Of a stretch of 39,365 nt of DNA, positions 8,186 through 16,658 are shown one piece after another; position 1 is the first letter of the stretch, and every line of letters begins with the position of its first letter. Made by a program: the position numbers and the translations under genes. Below the pieces are notes generated by a model. The model was given only the letters and a program-made list of their open reading frames with translations, was not told where the DNA came from and did not search any database. The DNA comes from Syntrophobacteraceae bacterium (GTDB lineage Bacteria; Desulfobacterota; Syntrophobacteria; Syntrophobacterales; Syntrophobacteraceae): the NCBI GenBank assembly GCA_013314815.1, contig JABUEY010000022.1, positions 1-39,365 of the forward strand. The letters run 5' to 3'.

Positions 8186-9157
8186 TCAGGCCACCCACCG
8201 ATCGAGGAACGACAGTGCCCGGGCCTCCGACCAGTATTCGCCGTTTCGATCCAGGGAAACAAACCCCACGTGGCCTCCGTATCTGGGCGTTTCGAGGTGG
8301 AGAAAGCCGCAGTCCTGCGCCTCCTCGACAGGATAACAGGAAGGGGCAAGGAACGGATCATCCAGGGCATTCACGAGAAGAACAGGAAGACGGATGCCGG
8401 CCAGGACCTTCCTGGAACTCGATCTTTTCCAGTAGTCTTCCGCATCGGTGAAACCGAATGCGGGAGCCGTGTAAAGATCGTCGAATTCCTGGAAGTTCTT
8501 GATCCGGTCGAATCCCGAATCATCCAGGACCCCGGGCATGACCTCCATCTTCCTCCGGATCTTCGCTCGCAGCAAGCGCAGGAACCTTTTCATGTAGATG
8601 CGGTTGGCCGGTTCGGCCAGTCTGAGGGCGGAGGATGCCAGGTCACAGGGCACAGAGAAGGTTACGGCCGCCTTCAAGACACCGGGGAGCATGTCTCCCC
8701 TTTCGCCGAGATACCTCAGCACGATGTTTCCGCCGGCACTGAAACCCACGAGTGCAAGAGCCGTATAGTGAGAAGCCGCCAGGGCGTGTTTGATCACGGT
8801 GTCGAGATCGCCGGTTTCTCCACTGTTATAGAACCTGGCCTGCCGGTTGGGTTCTCCGCTGCAGCCCCGGTAATTCCAGGCCAGGGCATCCCATCCCCTT
8901 GAGTTGAGGGCTCTGACCATGCCCAGCATATAAGGCCTGCATGAATCCCCTTCCAGCCCATGGCAGACAATCGCCAGCTTTTCGCGATTCGCGGCGGACC
9001 AGTCGAGATCCAGAAAGTCGTTGTCCGGCGTTCCTATTCTTTCCCTGTGATAACGGACCCCCGCCACTTTGCGAAAAAGAGCAGGGTATATCGTTTGAAC
9101 ATGGCTGTTCGTGAAAAAAACGGGAGGACGGTAGCTGGATTCGCGAATCAGGGGCAT
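8186..9157 (-). CDS. YheT-family alpha/beta hydrolase
   Basis: A 323-residue alpha/beta hydrolase of the YheT/ABHD1-3 group. The N-terminal RPPVFFTNSHVQTIYPAL is the family signature, followed by the first strand with HGLEGDS and the WNYRGCSGEPNR motif. The catalytic triad is Ser in VGFSAGGN, Asp in VNALDDPFL and His in YGGHVGFV, in the normal order. Length is usual. No signal peptide is seen. Members act as esterases or lipases with poorly known natural substrates. The start ATG at 9157 has no clear ribosome site but begins exactly where homologues do. It follows the small membrane protein gene after 38 bases on the same strand and is probably co-transcribed with it. Confidence 0.88.
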   Translation of the reverse strand: MPLIRESSYRPPVFFTNSHVQTIYPALFRKVAGVRYHRERIGTPDNDFLDLDWSAANREKLAIVCHGLEGDSCRPYMLGMVRALNSRGWDALAWNYRGCSGEPNRQARFYNSGETGDLDTVIKHALAASHYTALALVGFSAGGNIVLRYLGERGDMLPGVLKAAVTFSVPCDLASSALRLAEPANRIYMKRFLRLLRAKIRRKMEVMPGVLDDSGFDRIKNFQEFDDLYTAPAFGFTDAEDYWKRSSSRKVLAGIRLPVLLVNALDDPFLAPSCYPVEEAQDCGFLHLETPRYGGHVGFVSLDRNGEYWSEARALSFLDRWVA

Positions 9158-9195
9158 GGATCAGTCGTTCACTTTCAACAACTCAGGGTCAATGA

Positions 9196-9591
9196 TTATT
9201 CCCACCGGTCCCCGTCCTTCTTTTCGAGGTCGATGTATCCGGCTGTGCCTCGGTCCTGCATGACAGTAGAGAGAATCCAGTTCACCACGCTGATGATGAA
9301 CGCTCCGAAAACCGCGGACCAGAAGCCGTACACGTGAAAGCCCGGTATTACACCCGAGGCCATCTTCAGCATCATCGCATTGATCACGAAGGTGAAGAGC
9401 CCGAACGTCAGGATGTTGATAGGCAGGGTGAGGATCAGGATGACAGGACGGAAGAACACATTGAGGATACCCAGTATGGCGGCGGCAAGAAGCGCCGAGA
9501 AAAAACTCTCGACCTCTATTCCGCTCACAATGTATGAAGCAAATACAATCGCTATGGTCAGAATAAGCCATCGTATAAAAATTCCCCCCAC
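9196..9591 (-). CDS. Four-helix membrane protein of the phage holin family (PF04020 type)
   Basis: A 131-residue membrane protein. I chose GTG at 9591 because AGGAGGTG lies directly ahead; the open frame reaches 9657, but the extra 22 residues are not protein-like. Four hydrophobic helices can be seen at about residues 6-24, 30-50, 56-78 and 90-112, and the sequence FFRPVILILTLPINILTFGLFTFVINA is the family hallmark (DUF360, named for similarity to holins, but a common chromosomal protein). The charged C-terminal tail ends DLEKKDGDRWE. It sits upstream of the YheT-like hydrolase. No phage genes are nearby, so lysis is unlikely. Function is unknown. Confidence 0.85.
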   Translation of the reverse strand: MGGIFIRWLILTIAIVFASYIVSGIEVESFFSALLAAAILGILNVFFRPVILILTLPINILTFGLFTFVINAMMLKMASGVIPGFHVYGFWSAVFGAFIISVVNWILSTVMQDRGTAGYIDLEKKDGDRWE

Positions 9592-9788
9592 GGAACACCT
9601 CCTTACACCCAGCCGACTGTCTCCCACACTGGATCCCACTCCCTCGAACGACTCCAAGCCATGGGCACCTCGCCGGTTTCGATTTGAGCGGACTCGTCAA
9701 CCCGGGGGAATCCTGATGTCTCCCACAGTATCCGCTATATTTTCAAAAAGTCGTCTCTTTTTCAACCGTTCTTTCCGGTCCATCCGGC

Positions 9789-9865
9789 AAACGAGTGCCC
9801 GGACAGTTGTCGCACAAAGGTGGAAGAAATTCCCAACAGCATCGTTCCCGCTACAACGTCATTTA
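9789..9865. repeat. Dispersed intergenic repeat (copy 2)
   Basis: This segment aligns with 33308-33382 over about 75 bases at roughly 70-75 percent identity by eye. Shared words are CCCGGACA, TTG.CGCACAAAG, ACAGC.TC.TTCCCGC and ACAAC.TCA. The 747-850 region is a weaker relative. Copies lie between genes and do not code for protein, suggesting a mobile or folded intergenic element. Confidence 0.6.
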
Positions 9866-9976
9866 CTCAACATCGTCAGTCTCACAGCACAGCAGTTTCA
9901 GTCTCACAACAGTGTCATTGCCTCCACAACGTACTTGCCTCCACATCGTCATTCACGCGAAGACGGGAATCCAGGA
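9853..9976. repeat. Degenerate 17-base tandem repeat ending in a REP-like palindrome
   Basis: Six imperfect units of 16 to 22 bases (mostly 17) follow one another, with an approximate consensus ACAACGTCATTGCCTCC; the last leads into ATTCACGCGAAGACGGGAAT (9951-9970), an imperfect palindrome followed by CCAGG. That ending resembles the widespread proteobacterial repetitive palindrome whose core is CGTCATTCCCGCG...CGGGAATCCAGG. The array abuts the dispersed repeat copy to its left, so both may be parts of one element. Confidence 0.5.
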
Positions 9977-10437
9977 AAAGTAACCATACTGAAAGAACCT
10001 GGAAGAGACGATGAATAGAGCAGGGCGATCCGGGTACGCGTATAGAAGAGAATGCCGGAACTGTTTGGTCCTATTTTTAGGAGATCGGCTGATAAAAGTC
10101 TTATGTGCGTGGCCTGGCCGACAGCCTGGTGTGCCCCCTGGCCTCGGTCATGATTGCCTCAAAATCTATGGCATCTTTTTCGGGCCATGGTTGTCCTCCT
10201 GGTTCGGGTTTGTCCATTCAACCGGAGTTCAATCCCGGCAATTCGGCGTTTTTTATATTACGGAATCGAGGGGGGATCCTCCCCCGACGTTGTATTGAAT
10301 TACCATTTTGATGGACACGGGTTGTCACCTGAGGTAAAGGTTTCAGACATATTGCTCCGAGAAACGGACAAACATACCGCTCGATCAACTGAGCCGGCTT
10401 TACTGAACCAGTACAGAACACATGAGGAGGTTCATTC

Positions 10438-10860
10438 GTGGAACGCACATTGTCGATCGTCAAACCGGACGGAGTGGAAAGGGGCCTTGCGGGGGAGGTC
10501 ATCAAGAGGTTCGAACAGGCAAAAATCAGGATCGTAGCCATGAAGATGGTGCGGTTGAGCCTGGACCAGGCGCGTAAGTTCTATGCCGTTCACAGGGAAC
10601 GTCCCTTTTTCGACAGCCTCACCCGGTTCATGTCCTCGGGACCCGTTGTGGTCATGGTTCTGGAGGGAGAAAACGTCATTCATAAGAACAGGGAACTCAT
10701 GGGTGCCACCAACTACAAGGACGCCCTGCCCGGCACCATTCGGCACGATTTTGCAAGGGATATCGAGAAGAATATCGTTCACGGTTCCGACGGCCCCGAC
10801 ACGGCCGCAGCCGAAATAGCCTTCTTCTTCAACGTGCTCGAGATTTGCAGCGAGGCATAG
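10438..10860 (+). CDS. ndk: Nucleoside diphosphate kinase
   Basis: A 140-residue enzyme that transfers the gamma phosphate between nucleoside di- and triphosphates. The N-terminus [16 protein letters not shown], the segment [16 protein letters not shown] and the active-site region NIVHGSDG with the phosphorylated His are all canonical. Length is normal for the bacterial tetrameric form. The start is GTG at 10438, placed by GAGGAGG just ahead. The lytic transglycosylase gene begins 27 bases downstream on the same strand, so the two probably share a transcript. Confidence 0.96.
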   Translation: MERTLSIVKPDGVERGLAGEVIKRFEQAKIRIVAMKMVRLSLDQARKFYAVHRERPFFDSLTRFMSSGPVVVMVLEGENVIHKNRELMGATNYKDALPGTIRHDFARDIEKNIVHGSDGPDTAAAEIAFFFNVLEICSEA

Positions 10861-10887
10861 AAAGCGCTTTTTTTGAGGTTGACCGAG

Positions 10888-12150
10888 ATGAAAAAGAGTA
10901 GCCCTTCCATCCTGTTCGGAAGTCTTATCCTTGGTTTAGCCTGTGTTCTGGGTTGTTCGGGGTGTTCATCCACCCAAACGCCCTCCCCCCAGGCATCCAC
11001 TCCACCGACCACCATGGTCAGGCCCGCAGAAGCGGTACAGCCGGCGCCTCCTCCCACCGGGTCCTATCCTGTGATGGCTCCCTACTTCCCACCGCCGGAC
11101 AAGATGGATCTGTGCGGCGAGCCAGTTCCTCTTGAACACCAGCAGGTAATGGAGCGCTTCGACAGGGAGTTCACCCTGGTGCTGTACAACCATGCCCAGG
11201 TGTACCTGTGGCTGAAGAGAATGGACCGCTACTTTCCTTGGATCGAGGAGCGCCTCCGTCATCACAATCTGCCCGATGACCTCAAGTATGTGGCCATCGT
11301 GGAAAGCGATCTGCAGCCCAATGTGGCGTCTCCCAAAGGAGCCGCCGGCCCATGGCAGTTCATGCCCCGCACCGGATCCTCCTACGGGTTGCACCAGGAC
11401 GGTTCCGTGGACAAGAGATACGACTTCGAAAAAAGCACGGAAAGCGCCTTCCTCCTGCTGGCGGATCTCTACAGGCGATACGGCAACTGGGCGCTGGCCA
11501 TTGCAGCCTATAACTGCGGAGACAAGAGAATCCTTGACGAATCTCGGGCTCAGGGAGTCAAAGACTACTACCACCTGAAACTGCCCCTCGAAACGGAACG
11601 ATATGTTTTCCGTATTCTGGCGGTCAAGGCCGTTCTGAGCAATCCTGTTCAGTATGGTTATAATTTTCAGAGAGGCCAGGGCTACGGGGAACTGAAGATA
11701 GACCGCGTGCGCGTGAATTTCACCAGTTCCGTGTCCATCCAGAGCATCGCCTCCGCGGCGGGGACGACATACCGCGAATTCCGAAGGCTCAATCCAGTCT
11801 TCCGCGCCGACGAGATTCCGGCCGGGTCTTACGAGATCAAGCTGCCGGCGGGAACGGGCAGAGTATTCGAACAGAACTTCCAGCAGCAGGCGGCGGTCCA
11901 GGCTCCTGCACCGGCTTCCACCGAAGCGTCCGCCAGGCCCGCAGATGAACCGAAGATCAAGGCTTCTCCCAAGCCTCAGCCTCTCAAGGCCAGGTCAAGA
12001 GTACCCGCCGAAACCTATCACACCGTCCGGTCGGGGGACACTCTTTCGAGTATAGCCAAGTACTATCAGGTCAGCGTACAGGATATCCGAAAGACGAACA
12101 ACCTGAAGGATGATAAGGTCGTACCGGGGCAAAAGCTGAGGATTCCATAG
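10888..12150 (+). CDS. MltD-like membrane-bound lytic transglycosylase with LysM
   Basis: A 420-residue lipoprotein that cuts glycan strands of peptidoglycan. The N-terminus has Lys-Lys, a hydrophobic run and two candidate lipobox cysteines (VLGC and CSGC), then a Pro/Thr-rich linker to about residue 60. The SLT domain spans about 100-240, with catalytic Glu in AIVESDLQPNVASPKGAAG, the PWQFMP segment and AIAAYNCG. A LysM-like, weak unit lies near 275-325, followed by an Ala/Pro linker, and a clear LysM occupies the last 45 residues (YHTVRSGDTLSSIAKYY...VVPGQKL). The ATG at 10888 is preferred over an upstream TTG because GAGG sits nine bases ahead. It follows ndk closely. Anchored to a membrane, it acts in the periplasm. 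Confidence 0.92.
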   Translation: MKKSSPSILFGSLILGLACVLGCSGCSSTQTPSPQASTPPTTMVRPAEAVQPAPPPTGSYPVMAPYFPPPDKMDLCGEPVPLEHQQVMERFDREFTLVLYNHAQVYLWLKRMDRYFPWIEERLRHHNLPDDLKYVAIVESDLQPNVASPKGAAGPWQFMPRTGSSYGLHQDGSVDKRYDFEKSTESAFLLLADLYRRYGNWALAIAAYNCGDKRILDESRAQGVKDYYHLKLPLETERYVFRILAVKAVLSNPVQYGYNFQRGQGYGELKIDRVRVNFTSSVSIQSIASAAGTTYREFRRLNPVFRADEIPAGSYEIKLPAGTGRVFEQNFQQQAAVQAPAPASTEASARPADEPKIKASPKPQPLKARSRVPAETYHTVRSGDTLSSIAKYYQVSVQDIRKTNNLKDDKVVPGQKLRIP

Positions 12151-12193
12151 GCCAGCACGGCTGTTCCGCGGATCGTCTTCCTCCCGATCCTGT

Positions 12194-12209
12194 AGGCCGG
12201 GGCCTTTTT
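12194..12209 (+). terminator. Likely rho-independent terminator after the lytic transglycosylase gene
   Basis: A short AGGC...GCCT stem with a GC-rich loop is followed at once by a run of five T. It lies 44 bases after the stop at 12150. The stem is short, so efficiency is uncertain. Confidence 0.5.
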
Positions 12210-12229
12210 GTCGTTCCCGCAAACCAACC

Positions 12230-12270
12230 GTGCCGCCCCCCCTCGAGCCATCACACAGGGGAAGCGGCAC
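12230..12270. terminator. Long hairpin between convergent genes
   Basis: GTGCCGC (12230-12236) pairs with GCGGCAC (12264-12270), extended inward by C-run/GGGG pairing. There is no T tract on either side. It lies between the rightward transglycosylase gene and the leftward crotonase-like gene, a usual place for a two-way transcription stop. Confidence 0.4.
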
Positions 12271-12301
12271 GGCAGCATGATTCACTGCGCGGAGAGCGAA
12301 A

Positions 12302-13084
12302 TCACCTGCTCCGCCATACAGGTTTTCTCCTCTCGATGAACGCCGTCATTCCCTCGACGGCGTCGTCTTCCATGCAGTTCATGGAGATCACTTCCTTCGC
12401 ATAATCATAGGCTGGTTTTTCGGCCAGATCCACCTGTTCATAAAAGGCGCGCTTCCCCAGAGCAAGGGTGAACGGACTCGCCTGGGACAGATCCAAGGCC
12501 CACTGCCTTGTCTCTTCGACCAGCCTGTCGGCGGGAACCACTCGATTCAGCAGCCCGGAATGTTCCGCTTCTTCAGCCGACACGAATCTTCCCGTCAGCA
12601 GCATATCCATGGCACGCCGCCTGCCGATCACCCGCACCAGGGGTACCATCGGCGTAGTGCAGAACAGGCCGATTTTCACTCCCGGAGTGGCAAAACGTGC
12701 GCCGGTTTCGGCTATGGCAAGATCACAGGCGGCCACGAGCTGGCAACCCGCCGCCGTCGCGATCCCGTGCACCATGGCAATGACGGGCTGCGACAATTCA
12801 TGCAGTTGAAGCATCATCCGGTTGCAGGTGGTGAAGATCTTCCTCACCGCATGAAGATCTCTGCTGCTTGAAGACATCTCCCGGATATCATGCCCCGCAC
12901 TGAATACGGGTCCGTTGCCCCGGATAACCACCACGCGTATTGCGCCGTCGTTTTGAATAACGGCGAGCTTGTCGAGCAACCCCTCAATCATTTCAAGGGA
13001 CAAGGCATTCCTCTTTTCGGGATGGTTGAGAATCAGCCACCCGATGGGACCCTCTTTCTCGAGTAAAACACGATCCATTTTCAT
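12302..13084 (-). CDS. Enoyl-CoA hydratase/isomerase-family protein lacking both catalytic glutamates
   Basis: A 260-residue crotonase-fold protein. The first oxyanion-hole strand is FSAGHDIREM (residues 61-70), the second HGIATAAGC (107-115), and the C-terminal helical trimerisation part is present (AFIERRKPVW). In enoyl-CoA hydratase, two glutamates hold the water; here the first position is Gln115 (AAGCQLVAACD) and the second Gly135 (TPGVKIGL). It therefore resembles the ECHDC3-like branch rather than a true hydratase, and its reaction is unknown. The ATG at 13084 follows AAGGAGA. The upstream neighbour on the same strand is the GlnD homologue, 18 bases away, so the pair is probably co-transcribed. 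Fold assignment is firm; hydratase activity is doubtful. Confidence 0.88.
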   Translation of the reverse strand: MKMDRVLLEKEGPIGWLILNHPEKRNALSLEMIEGLLDKLAVIQNDGAIRVVVIRGNGPVFSAGHDIREMSSSSRDLHAVRKIFTTCNRMMLQLHELSQPVIAMVHGIATAAGCQLVAACDLAIAETGARFATPGVKIGLFCTTPMVPLVRVIGRRRAMDMLLTGRFVSAEEAEHSGLLNRVVPADRLVEETRQWALDLSQASPFTLALGKRAFYEQVDLAEKPAYDYAKEVISMNCMEDDAVEGMTAFIERRKPVWRSR

Positions 13085-13102
13085 TCTCCTTCGAGTGCAA
13101 CT

Positions 13103-15706
13103 CTATGCCGGCCAGGTTTCCGGGCCGTCCAGCCAGAAGCACAGCGCCCTTTTCAGTTCCTCCATCTGCTCCCGGTCCATAACCTTTTCGCCACGGGATG
13201 TACGGATGTAGAAGACGTCCGCCACCTGGTCTACTTTAGTTGTAATTTTAGCTACATAAATACGAATCTGCAGTTCGAAAAGAGTCCGGCTTATGGTGTA
13301 GAGCAATCCCACGCGGTCGACGGTGTACACTTCTAGAATAGTGTACTCGGCAGACGATTCATTATCGATGAGAATGCGGCTGGGAGTGGGCCGGACGGGT
13401 GTGGCCATGGTTCCGCATCTGGCCGCATGCTGAGCGATACGGTAGTCAAGAGCCATTTTACCTTCGAGGAGGCGTTCCATGTCATCCCGGACCCTGTCGA
13501 AATCGACTCCTCCGTGATCCTTGCCGGGCAGGCGGCACTGGAAGTTGAGCAGGACGATGCCGTTGTTCATGGTAAACACATGTGCGCCCATGATGTTCAG
13601 ATCATGAAGGGTCAATATCCCGGCGGCACGGGACAGCAGTTCGGACCTGTCCCAGCTCATGAGGGTGATCTCGGCCATTGCGTCGGCCCTCGATACTTCC
13701 CACACAAAGAGGTCCCTCGAGGTCTGCAGATGCCGCCCCATCCTCAGGTGCCGGGCAATGGCCCTGGGCGGCATGGAAAGCAGGTAACGCGGGACCAGTT
13801 GAGAGAAATACGCATCGAGTTCCTGCTCGTTCATGAGATCGGCCACCTCGTGCCGGACCCGGGCTCTCACCTGCTCGATCTTCTCCGCGATGGCCCGCGG
13901 GCTCGGTTCCCCTTTTTCCAGCAGATGCCGCACGCTCTTGTAGAGAAGGAGAACAGGAGTATCTTTCCATTTGCCGTAAGCCTTCGGTCCGGTGGCTGCC
14001 ATATCGGCAAAGGTGAGCAGAACGAGGAGGTCGAGCAGTTCTGGATTTCCGACGATCAGGGCACACTGAGCCAGCATTTCCTCGTCCGCCAGGTCTCGAA
14101 GGGATGCGCTGTCCATCAGGAGCAGGTGCTGGGCAACAAGAAACTGTACCCTGTCCGACTCCTCCGGATGAAGCCCAAGCCGCCGCGCAATGGTCGGTAT
14201 CATCTCTCCGCCGTTCAGGGCATGGCCCTTTCCCGAGCTTTTCCCAATGTCGTGAAGCAGGCACGCCAGGAATACCCATACGGGATCGTCGATAGTTTGA
14301 GCCAGGTGAGTCAATTCCGGTTCCTCGTGGGCATAGTCCCCGCGGATCAATTTCTTCAGCTCCGAAAGCGACCTAAGATGGTGCTCATGAACCGGATAAA
14401 GGTGGAATGCATCGTGTTGAACAAGTCCGTGCACGGGGCTGAGTTCAGGGATGAGCGAAGTAAGGAGCCCCCGGTTGTAGAACCTTCTGATAACGGGGAT
14501 CTCCGCAACATCCGCTCGAAGCAGCCCCAGCAGTTCCTCCTTCACCACCGCATCCCCGGACGCTGTATCGAGTACATTGCGATGATGGTCAATCCATTGT
14601 CTGGTCACGTTGGCGAAGCCGAACCCGTGTTCGGCGGCGATCCTGAAGAGACGGACCACGTGGCCGGCGGTAGGCGAGTATCGATCGGTGTGCAGGAATA
14701 TCTTTCCCGTATGGGCATACAATCCATCTCCCAACACCACCGCTTCGGGGTCTCTCTCATCGATGTCCCTTTCTCCGGTGCGGATTTCATGCAGCCTCTC
14801 CCAGAATTCCTGCGAAATGCAGCTTACTCCATGAAAAAGCTGGAACACCACCTGCATGAACGATTCGACGGCAAGAAACCCGGCCCTCTGGGCATAGCCC
14901 AGTTTATCCGCCAGGATCTCCTGTTCATCGAACCGGATGATGCCACTGGAGTCCCCCGTGATATTCCTGGCCAGGCTGAGAAGCCGCGCATAGGTTTTCT
15001 CGGCATGAAGAAGTAAGTCCACTTCCTGCCGCACAAGGTATCCACCGAATATGGCGTCTTCAAGGTTTCTGATATTCGCTGCGACCCTGCAGCCGGCTCG
15101 AATGGCGGTGATATCCGAGAGCCCTCCGGGGTTGCGGTCGAGGTCCGGTTCAAGCCATGCGTCGGGAAGGTCGAGTCTCTCCTCCCGGGTTTTCACTGAA
15201 CGATAGATGCAATCGAGATATTCCGTCTGACGGTCTTCGATGAGTGCATCCACAGCCTTATCCAGCTGGTCCACCAGGTGGCGGTTCCCCGAGATGTACC
15301 GCGCCTCGAGCAATGCCGGGAAAAATCCGAAGTCGTCCCGAACCCTTTCCACCACCTCGTCGATGGTCCCCTGCCATGCGTCGACAACCCATCCTGCTTC
15401 CTCGATCGGCAGGGTGATCTCGTCGAGCCAATTTTCCTGCCAGGGATGATTATCCGCTTTGAGGAAGAGTATCGGCACTGTCTCGTTGGGGCTGTTCAGC
15501 CCCCGCCCGAAAGCTCCCAGTGCAACCACGGCCCCACTGGCCCTGAACTGCTCCGTGTCCTGGCCCAGCCGGTTTACCAGGCGGTTGTAAAGAGAGATGA
15601 CGGCGATCTCGAGCAGGCTGTTGTGCCGACTGAGCACCTCGTCGCTGCCGTCGGCCATGACCTGTTCGCGCTGTTTTCTCAGGGACTCGGAAATGTTCTG
15701 CATCAT
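13103..15706 (-). CDS. glnD: GlnD-like protein with decayed uridylyltransferase site, HD and two ACT domains
   Basis: An 867-residue protein with the architecture of the PII uridylyltransferase/uridylyl-removing enzyme. The nucleotidyltransferase region (residues 50-205) keeps ALGAFGRGL at 62-70 and the GGLSDI motif at 194-199, but where GlnD has S-D-I-D-L it reads NETVPIL (74-80), so both metal-binding aspartates are missing. The HD hydrolase domain looks whole: EHH around 441-443, LLHDIGKSSGKGH 483-495 and QH 526-527. Two ACT domains occupy about 690-770 and 795-860 (TVDRVGLLYTISRTLFE). By homology it could still remove UMP from PII or sense glutamine, but uridylylation is improbable. The start is ATG 15706, with GAGGG close upstream. 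It is followed by the crotonase-like gene. Confidence 0.85.
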   Translation of the reverse strand: MMQNISESLRKQREQVMADGSDEVLSRHNSLLEIAVISLYNRLVNRLGQDTEQFRASGAVVALGAFGRGLNSPNETVPILFLKADNHPWQENWLDEITLPIEEAGWVVDAWQGTIDEVVERVRDDFGFFPALLEARYISGNRHLVDQLDKAVDALIEDRQTEYLDCIYRSVKTREERLDLPDAWLEPDLDRNPGGLSDITAIRAGCRVAANIRNLEDAIFGGYLVRQEVDLLLHAEKTYARLLSLARNITGDSSGIIRFDEQEILADKLGYAQRAGFLAVESFMQVVFQLFHGVSCISQEFWERLHEIRTGERDIDERDPEAVVLGDGLYAHTGKIFLHTDRYSPTAGHVVRLFRIAAEHGFGFANVTRQWIDHHRNVLDTASGDAVVKEELLGLLRADVAEIPVIRRFYNRGLLTSLIPELSPVHGLVQHDAFHLYPVHEHHLRSLSELKKLIRGDYAHEEPELTHLAQTIDDPVWVFLACLLHDIGKSSGKGHALNGGEMIPTIARRLGLHPEESDRVQFLVAQHLLLMDSASLRDLADEEMLAQCALIVGNPELLDLLVLLTFADMAATGPKAYGKWKDTPVLLLYKSVRHLLEKGEPSPRAIAEKIEQVRARVRHEVADLMNEQELDAYFSQLVPRYLLSMPPRAIARHLRMGRHLQTSRDLFVWEVSRADAMAEITLMSWDRSELLSRAAGILTLHDLNIMGAHVFTMNNGIVLLNFQCRLPGKDHGGVDFDRVRDDMERLLEGKMALDYRIAQHAARCGTMATPVRPTPSRILIDNESSAEYTILEVYTVDRVGLLYTISRTLFELQIRIYVAKITTKVDQVADVFYIRTSRGEKVMDREQMEELKRALCFWLDGPETWPA

Positions 15707-16005
15707 CTGCCCTCATCTTCTAAGGATGCTCATTGCCTTCCAGATGTTATTCTCAAAATCTTAGCCACATTCGCACAAAAAGCATATCAAAATCAGAAGG
15801 CGTCCAATCCGCTCCACCCATTCGAGGAGCGTGCCCGGCGGTTTGTTCGAGAAAACGCCCTTCAGACGTCTCTTCCTTTCTTCCTCAGAAAGCCACCCGG
15901 GACAGACGGGCTTTCGCGTCCCTTGACCGGCAGCGTAATAACGGGTATTTAGACTTGTCGTTCAGCATCATATTCGTATCTTCAATCACGTAAAAGGAGC
16001 ATGAT
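15707..16005. other. Divergent intergenic region between glnD-like gene and hisH
   Basis: About 300 bases hold the start regions of both genes. A weak possible promoter for hisH, TTGTCG (from 15956) with TATCTT 16 bases on, is the only candidate found. An AT-rich patch lies near 15745-15790. I see no gene, no attenuator-type leader peptide with His codons and no clear terminator. Confidence 0.4.
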
Positions 16006-16641
16006 GTGATCGCCATCCTGGACTACAGGGCCGGGAACCTCACGAGTGTCGAGAGAGCATTGCGTTTTCTGGGATTTTCCTGCCGGATCACCGATTCCCA
16101 CGATGAAATCAGGGCGGCGGATCGAATCATATTCCCGGGAGTCGGCGCGGCGGGCAAGTCCATGGCCGACCTGGTCGATCTCGGCCTCGACACGCTTATC
16201 AAGGAAAGATTCAGCGCCGGCATTCCCATCATGGGCATTTGTGTGGGCCTGCAGGTTCTCTTCGACTACAGCGAAGAAAACGACACAAAGTGCCTGGGCA
16301 TACTTCCGGGCAGAGTTCGACTCTTCCCCAGGAATATGCCATCGGAAAGCGGCGTCCCGTACAAGATCCCGCACATGGGCTGGAACGAAGTGAGGTTCGA
16401 TCGCAGGCATCCCGTTTTCGAACACATTCCTGCCGGGAGCGAGTTCTATTTCGTTCACAGCTATTACCCGGACCCCGAGGATCCGGCTCACCCCTGCGGC
16501 GCGACGGAATACGGAATCACCTTCTGTTCGGCCGTCGCCTGGCGAAACCTGGCAGCGGTGCAGTTTCACCCCGAGAAGAGCGGGCCTGCGGGGCTGAAGA
16601 TACTAGAGAACTTCTGCCGCTGGGATGGCCGCTCTTCCTGA
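16006..16641 (+). CDS. hisH: Imidazole glycerol phosphate synthase, glutaminase subunit HisH
   Basis: A 211-residue class I glutamine amidotransferase that supplies ammonia to HisF in histidine biosynthesis. The N-terminus [11 protein letters not shown] and PGVGAAG match the family. The nucleophile is Cys in [12 protein letters not shown], and the His and Glu are in VQFHPEKSG. The substrate-gating PHMGWNEV is present. GTG at 16006 lies after AAAGGAG; an ATG five bases earlier is out of frame. hisF follows after 17 bases. The other his genes are absent from the window, so the pathway is dispersed. Confidence 0.95.
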   Translation: MIAILDYRAGNLTSVERALRFLGFSCRITDSHDEIRAADRIIFPGVGAAGKSMADLVDLGLDTLIKERFSAGIPIMGICVGLQVLFDYSEENDTKCLGILPGRVRLFPRNMPSESGVPYKIPHMGWNEVRFDRRHPVFEHIPAGSEFYFVHSYYPDPEDPAHPCGATEYGITFCSAVAWRNLAAVQFHPEKSGPAGLKILENFCRWDGRSS

Positions 16642-16658
16642 TCCGTGGAGTACACCTT

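Larger units (their letters stand above)
9592..10437. other. Intergenic stretch with repeats between divergent genes
   Basis: About 850 bases lie between the leftward membrane protein gene and ndk. The left half holds a dispersed repeat copy (9789-9865) and a degenerate tandem array (9853-9976). The right half (10000-10437) has no gene I can support. It contains a G5/C5 hairpin with a 5-base loop (10271-10285) and, just before ndk, the ribosome site GAGGAGG. A CCGG-bounded TTCAATC loop near 10226 resembles a tRNA T-arm, but no tRNA body fits around it. No strong promoter was found for ndk. Confidence 0.5.

Noticed and set aside
9196-9591. Interpretation of the four-helix protein as part of a prophage
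   Set aside because: No other phage genes or attachment sites are nearby, and PF04020 proteins are common chromosomal proteins.
10195-10245. A tRNA T-arm-like TTCAATC loop bounded by CCGG
   Set aside because: No acceptor stem, anticodon arm or D-arm can be fitted around it.
13427-15016. A 529-codon plus-strand open frame opposite the glnD-like gene
   Set aside because: It mirrors the HD and ACT coding frame and has no domain, ribosome site or promoter.
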